From Scylla paramamosain (Eukaryota > Arthropoda > Malacostraca > Decapoda > Portunidae), in assembly GCF_035594125.1 (NCBI RefSeq), contig NC_087186.1, positions 2,686,228 through 2,750,227 on the forward strand: a stretch of DNA of 64,000 bases, in the 5' to 3' direction. Of the stretch, positions 36,313 to 48,084 are shown in pieces. Made by a program: the position numbers and the translations under genes. How positions within the stretch are numbered: the stretch's first letter is position 1; each line of letters opens with the position of its first letter. Below the pieces are notes generated by a model. It did not search any database. It was given only the letters and a program-made list of their open reading frames with translations, and was not told the DNA's origin.

Positions 36313-36726
36313 CTTCTCAGTATCTTCTCGCAAAGAGACAGGCATGAAAACTGAGGTCACTGGCAGACATCCATTGAAGTCTCTCACGTAAGGACAGCCT
36401 CCCAGATCCCTGATGAGTGTTTCCGCTAAACGTAGCTGATGACATTCCAGCGCGGCTGTCAGGGCACTTACACCCCAGTCACCGCTTAAGAAAGGCCATG
36501 CACCTGCCCACCTCAGAAAAGCAACCGTAAGCACACAGTTTGCTCTTACAGCATGCACCATATATTTTGTCAAAACAATTGGATCTGATTCCTTTCCTCC
36601 GCCCCAGAGTGTCTTCCATGGTGTATTGCCCTCAATATCATGCAGCAATGCCTTCAAGCCGCTAACAAGTTTGCGGCTACAATTCTCGAGATGAAATTGC
36701 TGAGCAAGGAGTCGTCGGCGATGTAC
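36313..36726 (-). CDS. Ankyrin-type internal exon of the cGAS-like gene
   Basis: A 138-codon open exon with a consensus acceptor (ctcctacacag then GTACAT) and donor (GAGAAG then gtaagt). Both junctions are phase 0. It begins with a charged helix (VHRRRLLAQQFHLENCSRKL) that aligns without gaps to the start of the 56,269-56,577 exon, with shared R5, L6, A8, Q10, L13, C16, L20, V21 and G23. Ankyrin-like helices follow (YMVHAVRANCVLTVAFLRWA and VSALTAALECHQLRLAETLI). The next exon on the minus strand would be 16,582-18,411, and the frame continues across the join. Placing it in that gene is an inference from phase, strand and content. Confidence 0.78.
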
Positions 36727-37012
36727 CTGTGTAGGAGAATTAGGGAACTAAATAAATTAATGTTTTTGTTATTATCATGACAATTTTATGACGTTTTATC
36801 TGCTAACAATCTCAGTTATATATTCAGAGTTCGCTGTAGCATTATATCGTTCATATTTCATAGTGAAAAAAAAAAAGGTCTCATTGATGGAGCTGCTTTT
36901 CAGTGGCATGATATACACATTACTCGTAGACAGGTTAAAAAGAAAATCGAAACCTCCACCAGATTGGTACTAAGCAGATGCAGTAAGTGGATGGAATGGA
37001 TGGAATGGATGG
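36727..37012 (-). other. intron DNA next to the 36.7-kb acceptor
   Basis: The acceptor tract is followed by AT-rich sequence and, near 36,985-37,012, a short GGAATGGAT repeat. Confidence 0.5.
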
Positions 37013-37046
37013 ATGAAAAAAAAAAAAAAAAAAAAAAGACTCAGTA

Positions 37047-37090
<44 letters not shown>

Positions 37091-37100
37091 AATAATAATG

Positions 37101-37152
<52 letters not shown>

Positions 37153-37208
37153 TAATAATAATAATAATAATGATGATAATAATAGTAATAATAATTTTAA
37201 TAATAATG

Positions 37209-37299
<91 letters not shown>

Positions 37300-37325
37300 G
37301 AAGAAGAAGAAGAAGAAGAAAAAGA
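37013..37325. repeat. compound A-run, (ATG)n, (AAT)n, (AAG)n microsatellite
   Basis: A run at 37,016-37,037, ATG units from 37,047, AAT units with scattered interruptions to about 37,298, then AAG. Long open frames of N, I or D here are artefacts. Confidence 0.97.
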
Positions 37326-37427
37326 ACTTCAACAAAAACAACAAAAATACCAAAGTCAGTAATAACTCTTATGATCATAATATCTCATTTAGTACTTGGA
37401 CACATTACACACTATAACGTACATTGT

Positions 37428-37545
37428 CATTGAGGAGTTGATAAGACGAAAAGCTTTTGGTTCCACCCAGTTTAAAAGAGCGGAATGAGTGGAAACCCTC
37501 CCTTACATGTGAAACATACTCCATACGTGGACAGGTAAGAAAAAA
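37428..37545 (-). mobile_element. Family A short fragment
   Basis: About 118 bp matching the region 'gttgatgagacgaaaagctttt' to 'ctccatacatggacggataag' of other copies. The remaining DNA to 37,700 is unassigned. Confidence 0.7.
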
Positions 37546-37734
37546 CCTCTTCTCTGTAACCTCTTCCATTCTCCTTATCCTTTGCTATCCTGGTCTTCTA
37601 CATTCCTTACCTCTATTTTACCATCCTCCTTCACGTGTACTCTCCCATTCCCACATACGAAGAGCGAACATAGTAATAGTTTTCATAAACATGAAAATAT
37701 GGCTTTGCTTTCTTTCTTTCTTTTTTTTTGTTTG

Positions 37735-39465
37735 TTTATGTAGAAGGGGCACCGGCCAGGGGGAAAAAAAATTATAACAGAAAAAAATAAGCCCCACTGA
37801 GATGCTGATTCCCAAACAGAGCCAAGAGCGGTCATCAAAAATTAAAGAGTAAGTGTCTAGAAACCTCCCTCTTGAAAGAACTCAGATCATAGGGAGGAGG
37901 GAAATACAGAAGTAGACAGGGGATTCTAGAGTCTACCAGAGAGAGGGATGAATGATTGAGAATAGTGGTTAACCTTTGCATTATAGAAGTGGACAGAACA
38001 CGGTTAAGAGAAAGAAGAAAGTCTTGTACATCGAGGCCACTGGAGGAGGGGAGTCATGCAGTTAGCAAGATCAGAAGACCAGTAATCATGAAAACAGCGG
38101 TAGAAAATAGCAAGAGATGCAACATTGCAGCGATGAGAGAGGTTGAACATAATCAGTTAGAGGAGGTGATAAAACGAAAAGCTTTTGGTTCCACCCTGTC
38201 TAAAAGAGCGAAATGAGTGGAACCCCCCATACATGAGAAGCATACATATAAGACCCCTGTACATAGCTGTTGGGGAAGTGAAAAAAAAAAAAAAACTGGC
38301 GGAGACAACTCAGAACACCTGATTTCATAGAAACTGTTTTAGCTAGAGATGAGATGTGAAGTTTCCAGTTTAGATTTTAGAGGGGAGGCATGCTAACTGC
38401 ATGCCTCTCCTCCTTCCGCAGCCTCGCTGCACAAGACTTTCTTCTTTCTCTCACCCCTATTCTGTCCACCTCTCTAACGCAAGAGTTGACCAGTATTCTC
38501 AATCATTCATCCCTTTTTCTGGTAAACTCTGGAACTCCCTGCCTGCCTCTGTATTTCCACCTTCCTATGACTTGAATTCCTTCAAGAGGGAGGTATCAAG
38601 ACACTTATTCATCAATTTTTGACCAGTGCTTTGACCCTTTTATGGGACTGGCATTTCAGTGGGCATATTTTTTTTTTTATTGGATTTTTATTGCCCTTCG
38701 ACAGTGTCCAAAAAAAAAATAAATAAAAATAAAAATATAAGTAAGGACAGATAGAGGATGTTCAGTGTAGATGAGTGTCAATGAAGAAAAGGAGATAGTT
38801 ATTTGGAAGGTTGTGTCGAGCTGATAGATGGAAAAATGGAGTTTTTGAGGCACTGAACAATACTAAGCTTGCTTTGCCCCAGCCTGCCGCAATCAGAAAT
38901 TTTAAAGAGGTCAGAAGTCGCGTTCCGTGGCTACCCTGGGTCAGCTGTTTACTTGCTAAAGGGTTGAACGTCTGCGAAAAGACGTCGAAAAGTGCAGTGT
39001 GGTAACGTCAGCGTAGGAGTGGATAGAGCAAGAAGTTTGGTTTAGAAGATCTTTGATGAATGTTAGGTAAGGACTGGGTGACAAGACAGAACACTGAGGA
39101 ATACCACTGTTAATAGGCTTAGGAGAACAGTGACCGTCTACCACAGCAGCAATAGAACAGTCAGAAAGGAAACTTAAGATGAGGTAACTTACAGAGAGGA
39201 TAGAAGCCGTAGGAGAGTAGTCTGGAAATCAAAGATTTGTGCTAGGGTCTTATCAAAAGTTTTTGATATGTTAAGGTAACACCAAAACTTTCACCAAAAG
39301 CCCTAGAAGAGGATGACCAAGACTTAGTAAGGAAAGATGAAACCCATACTGGCGATCAGATAGAAGGTTGTGAAGTGATAGATGTTTAAGAATCTTCCAG
39401 CTGAGAATAGATAATAGAAAAAAAAAAATTGAAAAGCAGGAAATGAAAGCAATAGAACGGTTGTT
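37735..39465 (-). mobile_element. Family A copy A5 (minus), split by a plus-strand A fragment
   Basis: The 3' UTR and C-terminus lie at 37,735-38,378. The same copy resumes at 38,737 ('ataagtaaggacag' follows 'gtttagatt' in intact copies) and continues through the RT to about 39,465. It is highly mutated. It ends next to the 5' end of the plus-strand copy A6. Confidence 0.7.
38379..38736 (+). mobile_element. 5'-truncated family A copy nested in A5
   Basis: Plus-strand C-terminus of ORF2 (PRCTRLSSFSHPYSVHLSNA, FSGKLWNSLP) and 3' UTR with an A-rich tail (A10 then AAATA units, 38,709-38,736). Interrupts A5 exactly. A 9-bp snap-back (GAGGCATGC...GCATGCCTC, 38,385-38,407) marks its 5' junction. 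Confidence 0.75.
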
Positions 39466-39472
39466 ACAAGAA

Positions 39473-41116
39473 GGAGGCAGTAGACAACTGCCGAAACGAT
39501 AATTAGTGAGGTCTAAAACACTGGATCAGGGGGTGTTGTGAATTCATCATTAAACTCAGCTGTAACCTCACTGAACGTTTCCCTTTGTGTCTCACAACAC
39601 AAGGGGGCAGTCACAGCCTGCCCTCTGAAGACAACTCTTTTTCCTTCACACAAAACTACATGCAAGTATTTACACACACACCCTTCACTCAAAATTCAAA
39701 ATTATCATGGCGACTCCTACACCAGCCTCGGAGTCCCCATCTGGGGAGAGGGCCATAAATGTCCCCAGGTCGGACTACTCTTCTGGTATCGACCCTAAGT
39801 GGCTTGACACCCTCCAATCTTTTCTTCATTAACTTCTGCAAGATTCGCGATCTTAGATCTATTTTTCAATCTGCAGAACACCACTTCTCCCCTATTAAAC
39901 CTCATTTTCTTTCCTCACTGAAACACAAGTGTCTGAAGCAACTGACAGTAGCCCCTTTTCTAGTCTCTCATGCTTTCTCTATCTTCATTTTTAATCCTAA
40001 GCAGGATATTCTGTCTATGTGTGTAGCGACTTAACCTACTCCCTTGTCCACACTCTTGAATCTTCTAAGTTTTCTACCATCTGGCTACGACTACAGAGTC
40101 ACTCTCAAACTAAACTAGTGTGTGCTGTATACCTCTCACCTAACTCCTCTGACAATAAATTCTTTCACTACTTAACTTCCAAGGTAGAGGACATTCTGAC
40201 TCTTTCCTTTTGCAGAGATCTCCATTCTTGGAGACTTCAATGTTCACCACCAGCTTTAGCTTTCCTCTCAATTCACGACCTAGAGGAAAGGCTACAACAC
40301 CTTACTCGTGTTCCTGACCGTCTTGGAGATACGCAACATTCTTGACCTTTTCGTAACTTCTAATTCCTCTGCATATGCTGTTATCCAGTCTTCTCCGTTA
40401 AGCTCCTCCGATCACAATCTTATATCAGTAACTTACTCTATCTCTTGAATCTCTCCTTAGAATCCCCCAAAGCGGAGGTGCCTCTAGCGTTTTGCCTTTG
40501 CTAGTTTGGGGGACCTGAGGAGGTATTATGCTGATTTTCTTTGGAGTGACTACCGCTTCTGTGTCAGAGACCCATCTCTGTGTGCTGGGCGCATAACAGA
40601 GATGATAGTTTCTGGCATGTAGGTGTACATTCCTCACTCTTTCTCTCGACCTAAACCTTCCAAACTTTGGTTTAACACAGCCTGTTCTCGTGCTATGCAT
40701 GACAGATAGGTGGCCCACAAAAAGGTACTTGAGTCTTCCATCATCTGAATCTCATGCGCTTTATATTTTTGTCCATAATCATGCCAAGTCTGTTCTCCAG
40801 CTACCCAAAAAATTCCTTCATTAATAAAAAAAAGTGTCAAAATCTTTCGAGCTCTAGTTCCCCTCGTGACTTCTGGCACCTAGCCAGAAACATCTTCAAT
40901 AACTTTGCTTTTTCATCCTTCCCTTTTTCCACGTCTTCTCGTCGATTCCTAACCCTTTAGGGAGTAAACAGTTCAACGCCTAACTCATGATATCTCCAAT
41001 TTCAAGACACTTATCCTGTATTTTTGACTAACACTTTCGACTTTATACGGGGACTGGCACCACAGTGGGCCTTTTTTTTTTTTTTTAGCAATTTTTGTTG
41101 ACCTTGGCCGGTGGCC

Positions 41117-41120
<4 letters not shown>
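39473..41120 (+). mobile_element. Family A copy A6 (plus), RT deleted
   Basis: Begins with the full 5' end GGAGGCAGTAGACAACTGCC, includes the 5' UTR and the start codon of [11 protein letters not shown] near 39,707, and runs through a frameshifted endonuclease to about 40,920. It then jumps to the 3' UTR, deleting RT and C-terminus. The 3' end is followed directly by (TA)n instead of poly(A). Confidence 0.75.

Positions 41121-41203
<83 letters not shown>
41121..41203. repeat. (TA)n microsatellite between A6 and A7
   Basis: About 83 bp of TA. Left side is the A6 3' end; right side is an A7 break inside the RT. Confidence 0.97.
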
Positions 41204-41206
<3 letters not shown>

Positions 41207-42897
41207 GTCTAAGTCTGAGGGATTAGAACGGTCATCCTTTTCTAGGAACAGGCTGAAACTTCCACCCAACATAGATGTTGAGATATTCGGATAGATGTTG
41301 GAAGAGTTTCACTATGAAAGGTTCAAGTACTGTGGCACAGTTTCGGAGAACAACTGACCTCATTAGGTCCATAAATCTTCCAAGGATAAAAGGCCAATTG
41401 ATTAATAAATTATACGAAGTAGTCAGAGGGTGGAGAAAAGGGAGGAACAAGCCCTGAAATATTCAAGTTGGAGTTTTTAGCAAAGGTTTGAGCAAAGAGT
41501 TCAATTTAGAAATAGATGAGATGGCATTGGTGCCATCAGGTTGAAATAATTAAGGGAAAGATGAAAAAGTAAAGTTATTGGAGATGTTTTTTGGTTAGGT
41601 GACAGAAATCACGAGGGGAATTAGATCTTGAAATATTTTAACATTAATATTTTAACATTTTAATATTTTAACTATTAATGAAAGAGTTTTTGGCTAGTTG
41701 GAGAACAGACTTGGCATGATTCCGGGCAGAAATATAAAGCGCATGAGATTCAGGTGATGGAAAGCTCAAGTAATTTTTGTGGGCCACCTCTCCTATCATT
41801 TACAGTACTAAAGCAGGCTGAGTTAAACCAAGGTTTGGTTGGAAGTTTAGGGCGAGAAAATGAGTGAGGAATGTATGCCTCCATGCCAGACACTATCACA
41901 TCTGTTATGCACTCAGCATTCAAAGATGTCTCTCTGAAATGAAAAAAAGCAGCCATTCCAAGGAAAATCCGAATAATACCTCCTCAGGTATCCCAAATTA
42001 GCTGAAGCAGACCGCCAGACGCACCTTGGCCTTGTGGGACCCAAAGGAGACTCTGGAGCAAGAGAACAAGATACAGATAGGAGGTTGTGATCGGAGGAGC
42101 CTAACGGAGAAGAGTAAGAACATGAACAGGAAAAGGTCAAGAATGTTGGGCATGTCTCGAAGACGGAGAGGAATATGAGTAGGGTATAACACCAGTTCGT
42201 CTAGGTCGTGAAGGGTAGCAAAGTTAAAAGCTAGTTCACCAAGTTGGTCAGTAAAAGGAGAGCAAAACCAAAGCTGTGGATGAACAATGAAGTCTCCAAG
42301 AATGGAGATCTTCCGATAGGGAAGAAAGTCTGAATGTGCTGTACTATGGAAGATAATAGTCAAGTTTTTTACGTTTTATTTAGAAGGGTTAATGAAAAAT
42401 ATAGAGCACAGATAAATTTAGTTTGAGAATGACCCGAAAGCACGAAAGCAAGTTAGATCGTTGTGCACATAAGAAGCAACATCCAAATATGGATTGAAAA
42501 TGAGGACAGAGAAAGTAGGAGGGAACGGAGAAGGGGTTACTGTCAGTTGCCTCAGACACCTACGTTTCAGTGAAGATAAAAAATAAAAAAAGAGGTTTAT
42601 CAGGGAGAGGTGGGATGATGTTTCACTGATTGAAAATTAGAACTAAGGCCCCAAATGTTGCAGAATTCGATGAAGAAAAAAGTTGAGTGGAGTGGGTGTC
42701 AAAACTCTTAGTGACGACACCAGAAGAACAGTGCGATTTAGGGACATCCGAGACTGGTGTAGGAGACGCCATATTGAATTTTGAATTTTGAGGGAAGGGT
42801 GTACGTGTATTAAGTGCATGTAAGGTTGTGTGAAAGAAGTGAGTTGTCTTTAAAGGGCATGCTGTGACTGCTTCTTTGTGCTGTCAGACACAGTAAG
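41204..42897 (-). mobile_element. Family A copy A7 (minus), 3'-truncated
   Basis: Runs from the RT entry region (PVPRKG near 41,240) back through the endonuclease to the initiation region at about 42,770 and part of the 5' UTR (to 42,897). Many small indels, and an AT-rich insertion near 41,640-41,670. Confidence 0.72.
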
Positions 42898-43024
42898 GGT
42901 TCCATCAAAATTCGTTTGAGAGGATCACCAAGGTTCATTTCAGAAAGCTTGAAGAACGTCATTAGATCAAAAGAGATATTGCGAACAGACAGTAGCTCTT
43001 GAATTTTCCTCTTGGGCATGGACA
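42898..43024. other. unexplained 127-bp segment between A7 and A8
   Basis: Not matched by any A copy here. On the minus strand it is open (SMPKRKIQELLSVRNISF and onward) but resembles no family I know. Confidence 0.4.
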
Positions 43025-44382
43025 AGAAAGCTAAAAAAAAAAAATAATGAAAGTTACAAGGCGGTAATTACAGAAATTGGAGCAATTTTTTTCCTTGGGA
43101 ATAGGTTGAATAAATGCAAATTTCCAGGAAATGTGGATGTTATTAGAAGGTTTATCAGAGATAGAACGAAGCAGAAATAACGAAAACAACAACAAGGACT
43201 TCATCATGGCCATAAACATTCTGAGAATCAAGGCCAGAGAGGATGTATAAAACAAAATCACAAGTAATTTTAGTGATATAGTTAAAGGGTGTAGGTAAAG
43301 GAGGAAACGAAGAATCATCCACATCGGAATTTTCATAGAATATCTAAAAAAAGTACAGATAAGCCAGCAGTGGTGTCATTTGCATGAAACAGGAAAAAAA
43401 AAAAACTATTAAAATTAAGACTCTTTCAAATATTCATTGCTAGGTGCCTAAAATCACAGAAAGAGGCACATCAAATGAGAATAGTGAAAGGGTCTTCGGA
43501 CAGATTTGGTATGATTTCGGAGGGGATGAAAAAAGAAAAGAAAATAAATAAATAAAAAAAAAACATGAATTCCAGTAGTTGGAAGATGGAGTTATCTTCA
43601 TAGCCCGCCTGGACAGCAGAAGACGAGTTGAACCAAGGTTCATGAGCGTTGAAATTTAAGGAAAGCAGTTCCATGCCAAAGACAAATGTGTATCTCTGTT
43701 GTGTCCAAAGGGATGCGTCTCAGATACGATAACAATAGTCACTCAAGGGAAAATCAGAATAGAGCATATTACCTCTTCAGGTCTTCTCACTTAGCAAAGG
43801 CATAATGCCAGAAGCATCTCCGCTTCCATGGATTCAGAAGCATCAGTGGAGCGATAGGACAGGGTACAGAAGTACTGTGGGATTGTGATCCATGTGGCAC
43901 AAAAGAGAGAACTGTTTGTTAGATTAAGTTGAAGATTAGAAGTTATGAAATGACATGAATGTTGTATACTTCTCCAAGGCACCCTACGCAGAATGCTGCA
44001 TCAGTTGCACTATGTCATATTATAGCAAATTTGAAATATTGATCAACAATTAAATCTACGAAATTAAATTTCAGATATGACTATGAAGATTTCAGTAACA
44101 GGAAAGTAGATAAGACTAATCCACTAATCCACTTGGAAAGTCTGATATTCGAATTATACCACATAGATAGATAAATTGTGAGATTCGCACAAAAAAATAA
44201 TCTTAGGAAGAGAATACCACTGCAGTTTCAGCCACATTGTGGAAAATTCAGAAATTTAAAGACCGTCGGCACGAGAGCAATGGAAATTGTTATGTATATA
44301 CGTTCACATTAGCTTTCGTTTAAAAATGAAGATAGAAGTAGTATGAGGGAACAGAAAAAAAAATTGTCAGTAACATTAGACA
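43025..44382 (-). mobile_element. Family A-like copy A8, the most diverged
   Basis: Minus-strand order RT entry (FIQPIPKEKN, CNYR) to endonuclease matches family A in outline only. Many internal gaps. Ends in a (TG)n tract at 44,383-44,425. Possibly a related subfamily. Confidence 0.6.
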
Positions 44383-44657
44383 CTGTGTGTGTATGTGTGT
44401 GTGTGTGGGTGTGTGTGTGTGTGTGAATGTAAGTGTGTGTAGATTTATGTATTTAATTATCTATTCGTTTATTCATCTTTGTTGGTTTGTCTATTCCACA
44501 CACTGATCATTGAAAAGAGCTCGCGGTGTAGTGCAACCTGTTCGCTGAATTAAATAAGTTAGGATGACATTTTGTTTTCTTTGGAACACACAGTCCTAAT
44601 GCTGCATTTCTTTGATTATGTCATTTCATAATCTTTGTTGATGGACCAGTGACTTAT

Positions 44658-44735
44658 ATAAGAACATAAAAAATAACGGAAGCTGCAAGAATCCATCAGG
44701 CCTACGCGTGACAGACCCTTTATGAAACATACCAC

Positions 44736-44825
<90 letters not shown>

Positions 44826-44923
44826 TGGATGGGATGATAGGTAAAAATATATGATAACTTTCATAAAGGGTTTGTCATGCGTAGGCCTGATTGATTCTTG
44901 CAACTCCCGTTATTTTTTATGTT

Positions 44924-44930
<7 letters not shown>
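44658..44930. repeat. inverted repeat (about 72-bp arms) enclosing (TA)n
   Basis: 44,658-44,729 and 44,859-44,930 are near-perfect reverse complements (ATAAGAACATAAAAAATAAC, GCAAGAAT, CAGGCCTACGC). The loop is mostly TA (44,738-44,822). Each arm resembles the CR1-like 3' UTR at 34,205-34,290. Confidence 0.8.

Positions 44931-45021
<91 letters not shown>
44931..45021. repeat. (TA)n microsatellite
   Basis: About 90 bp of TA following the right arm of the inverted repeat. Confidence 0.97.
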
Positions 45022-45022
<1 letters not shown>

Positions 45023-45282
45023 CTCTTTCCTCCTATGTAGTATTTTAATCTACCAATGATTTAGGATCATTCTTCTGTGATCTTATGGTTCCATAAGGAA
45101 TGTTTGCGAACTAGCTTATATGTAATCTATCGACGAAATATTTATGCAACCCATCAACATTTATTTCTCCTAATCCTCTCATCCTGGTCCCCTCCATTAT
45201 CTCCACTCCATCTTCCATCCGCCTCGAGGTCACTTCACTCATCTCAGCATGACCTGACCAGCCGACCCCAAACTCACACCTA

Positions 45283-45415
45283 AGCATATCACTCCTCTTT
45301 CACCCTCCCATATTCATCTCTCCATTTCTCACCTCCTCTTGCCCTCATACCTCACTTTACCTTCCTCACCTTGTCTTATTTCACTCCCCTCTGTCCTGGA
45401 TCTTACCTGCCCATC
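45283..45415. repeat. pyrimidine-rich dispersed repeat, copy 3
   Basis: Same blocks as at 35,108 and 35,864. The DNA at 45,022-45,282 before it has no recognised feature. Confidence 0.6.
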
Positions 45416-46211
45416 TCTCTCCGTCCGTTGCCGGTCAACTCCAGGGAGGCAACTTCTTAATTACTCAAAATCTGCCCTCCTAAAGTCAGGTATTTTACTT
45501 ATGTTTTTGCTTCTAGAAGCTTCCTACCATTTACATTTGTACCTAATTTCACAATGGTCACTGTTACGTAGTTCCAAACTCCACCTGTGTGACTGTTTCC
45601 TCCCTGTCAGTCAGAATTAAATCTAGAATACCATTCGCCCTTGTGGCTTCTAAGATTACCTGTTTAAAAAAAAAAATCCTAAATTACATTAAGAAATTCG
45701 CTTGGTTCACTGTTACCTGTTGTCGGGCTCAAGTCAATATTCTTAAAAAAAAAAATCAACCACACATACCTGATTGTTCCCGTGGTGAGCTGTTAGGTTC
45801 TTATGTAGTATTCGGTGGCCTGCACACCAATCTGAGTACTACTGATTGTGATCCTTCCTTAATATCAACCCATATCGACTCCGTTTTGCTATCCGTTTTT
45901 TTATGCTACTGTAAATACGAAATTTTAATGTGTGAAGTAAAGCGTCATTACGAAATTGTAATGTGTAAAGCGCGATGCCTCCTCCTCTCCTATTCTCCCT
46001 GCTCTTATAGAATAGTGTATAACCATCCATCTGAACCTCTGGATTCAGTACTTTTCTTGACATATTTAACCAAGTTTCTGTTAATTAAAGCAATGATATC
46101 AAAATATTCTACACATGCCATTCCTCTAACCAAGTCTATTTTATTCAAAATACTTCTACACTTGATATAATAAACACTTAAGCTATTTCTCGCCTTCGCG
46201 TAGCAAGTCAT
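45416..46211 (-). pseudogene. CR1-like endonuclease remnant
   Basis: Minus-strand frames read the start of an APE endonuclease (CRSILNKIDLVRG, FDIIAL, then MDGYTLFYKSRENRRGGGIA) and later its end (NGILDLILTDREETVTQVEF, then a degraded DHCEI). Several frameshifts and T/A runs interrupt it. It follows in order on the minus strand from the esterase remnant at 46,212-46,687, as expected for ORF1-ORF2 of a CR1-like element. Confidence 0.7.
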
Positions 46212-46687
46212 CTTTATAGTTTAACTAATTTGTCTTTCCTTTCGTCTTCACAAGCCCTTCCTCCTTCCTGACTAACGAAAACAGTGCTGGAATGCAATTA
46301 CCTCCCGCTTGAGTGTTCCGGCCAAACACGAACACCCTGGCGTGATAAATGCACTCCACCCGTGGCATACAAGCCGTCCTTGCCATAAAGGCACTCCCAT
46401 CTGTCGATGAATGTCCATCTATTACCCTTTCTCAAGCCTGCGATTTACTTTAATAGCTCTGGACAGCCACTCAGCACGAACTCCCCTCCTCGGCAACACA
46501 CCACATATCACAGGAATCCCTCCCTTGTCCCTAATCTTATCCAACGCCTGTCTAAACTTAAACAACTCACTCCTGACCTTACCAAGGACATTCGCTCCCC
46601 CCGCTGAGAAAAACTATGGGCTTGGTCCCATCATTTTCCAAGCACGTGTCTAGCCTATCTGCTACCAGCCTTATTCCTGCCTCTGGC
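46212..46687 (-). pseudogene. CR1-like ORF1 SGNH-esterase remnant, 3' part
   Basis: On the minus strand, just left of the Gypsy insertion, the text YLPEAGIRLVADRLDTC (block II) is followed by IVFLSGG (block III region), GGIPVICGVLPRR and the block V segment ATGGVHLSRQGVRVFG. Together these are the SGNH/GDSL hydrolase order known from CR1-group ORF1 proteins. Frameshifts and stops are present. The N-terminal part lies on the other side of the Gypsy element at 55,449. Confidence 0.72.
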
Positions 46688-46692
46688 AAATA
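46688..46692 (+). repeat. target site duplication AAATA (left)
   Basis: AAATA before the 5' LTR is repeated directly after the 3' LTR (55,444-55,448). Confidence 0.8.
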
Positions 46693-48016
46693 TGTAGTGC
46701 TGAGAAATTAATTATGTATATTTCTACTTTTTTTCCTAGGCTAGGGCCCATGTAGTGTGCGGGGGTGACCAGAATCTCAGTACCATGTGACTAACCCCTC
46801 CCCTTCCCCTCCTCTCCTCAGTGTCCTTTTGTCCTTGCTTTCCCCCCCCCCCTCTCAGCGTCACTGTGTTGACCACTTCTATAACAAATTTACCCCGTGA
46901 ATAAAGGTAATTTCTCCTGCTTGGCCAGGTTATAGAGGCGAATTTTTCACCTAATCCCAGAGAATGGGGAGCCCTTAATACGATAAAATTAGTTCTATAA
47001 TGGTAAGGTCTTAAACCAGCTCAAACAAATCCCAGATAATTACGCCGCGCCAATGAGGTTGACGAATCTGATAAATCTTCTTTGCTTCGCCGTCTTATTA
47101 CCCCTGTTGCTACGCAAGCCGGGAAGAGATACCAGACTTTGACTAATTCCCTAATTGATTTCAAAAGTCCATTGAATTAAACTTCTTAAAGTAACAACTA
47201 TAAAGTAAACAGTAACTTAATTATTCATATTTTTCATCCCTGAACTCACAACCTAGTCGCCCCCCCTACTAAAAACAAAATTATAACTTAATAAATTTCC
47301 CCATTGGAAACCTTTATCCTTAGTTTCCCGCCGATTCCCTCACAAGCAAAGCCAGTCTCTCTCGGATTCTCCTCAGGTGAGCATGCAGTCTGATAGTCTC
47401 CCCCTCCATTCCTGTAATATTAAGTAAGTGTTTATTTAACAATAATTTTACTAAAGCCAGTCTCTCTCGGATTCTCCTCAGACCCTCTCGGATTCTCCTC
47501 AGATATTCCTGATGATAAACTGTTTTCTGAGTGAATAGATATTCGCATTTTTTCGTTCTGTTTTTGTTGGTTTTCTCCACGGGACTAGTGAAACCACCTG
47601 GTTCAAGATCACCGTGTGAGACTGTCCTCAGGTCTATACATACTTTTTGGGTATATATTTGTTATTTATTTATTTATTCTCTGGTCTCCCCCACAACTCA
47701 GTAGTCGCGAAAATATCTCCATCGTAGTTTTTATGTAATTGAAGAATACGCTACCATTTATTTTGTATTTCTGAATTATGTAACTGAAGAGTACGCTATC
47801 ATTTATTTTGTATTTCTGAATTATGTAACTGAAGAGTACGCTACCATTTATTTTGTATTTCTGAATTGCTTTCTTTTTATTATTATTATTTCGGATTATT
47901 CCATTATTTATTAAAAATCATAAAAGTGTCAGTATTTGTATTTCTCTTAATCCAGTGATAGGATTTGTAATTATCGTCTGCCACAAGGGAACATCACACC
48001 CCTTAGAGGGCACTAA
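46693..48016 (+). repeat. 5' LTR (1324 bp)
   Basis: Starts TGTAGTGC and ends GCACTAA; the inner TAGTGC/GCACTA is a perfect inverted terminal pair. AATAAA at 46,900-46,905. The non-canonical AA end was set by the AAATA target duplication; the exact last base could be off by one. Confidence 0.88.
47733..47872 (+). repeat. three tandem units of about 49 bp in the LTR
   Basis: ATGTAAYTGAAGARTACGCT followed by ATCATTTATTTTGTATTTCT-like text occurs three times, and again in the 3' LTR (about 55,160-55,299). A second LTR motif, CTCTCGGATTCTCCTCAG, also occurs three times (47,357-47,505). Confidence 0.85.
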
Positions 48017-48018
48017 AC

Positions 48019-48036
48019 TGGTGAGCAGCGGTGGGA
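48019..48036 (+). promoter_or_regulatory. primer-binding site candidate
   Basis: TGGTGAGCAGCGGTGGGA lies two bases after the 5' LTR. Position and the leading TGG fit a tRNA 3'-end complement; the tRNA was not identified. Confidence 0.5.
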
Positions 48037-48084
48037 TTTATTTCGCGACTGACCGAAAGAGGTGGAGACTGGAAATAAGTGTAA

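Noticed and set aside
37013..37433. Poly-Asn, poly-Ile, poly-Leu and poly-Met frames
   Set aside because: Products of the (AAT)n/(ATG)n microsatellite.
47320..47580. Minus-strand 86-codon ORF with repeated LRRIRE, present in both LTRs
   Set aside because: It follows from the repeated CTCTCGGATTCTCCTCAG motif in the LTR. Both copies are identical because the LTRs are young, so conservation says nothing about coding.
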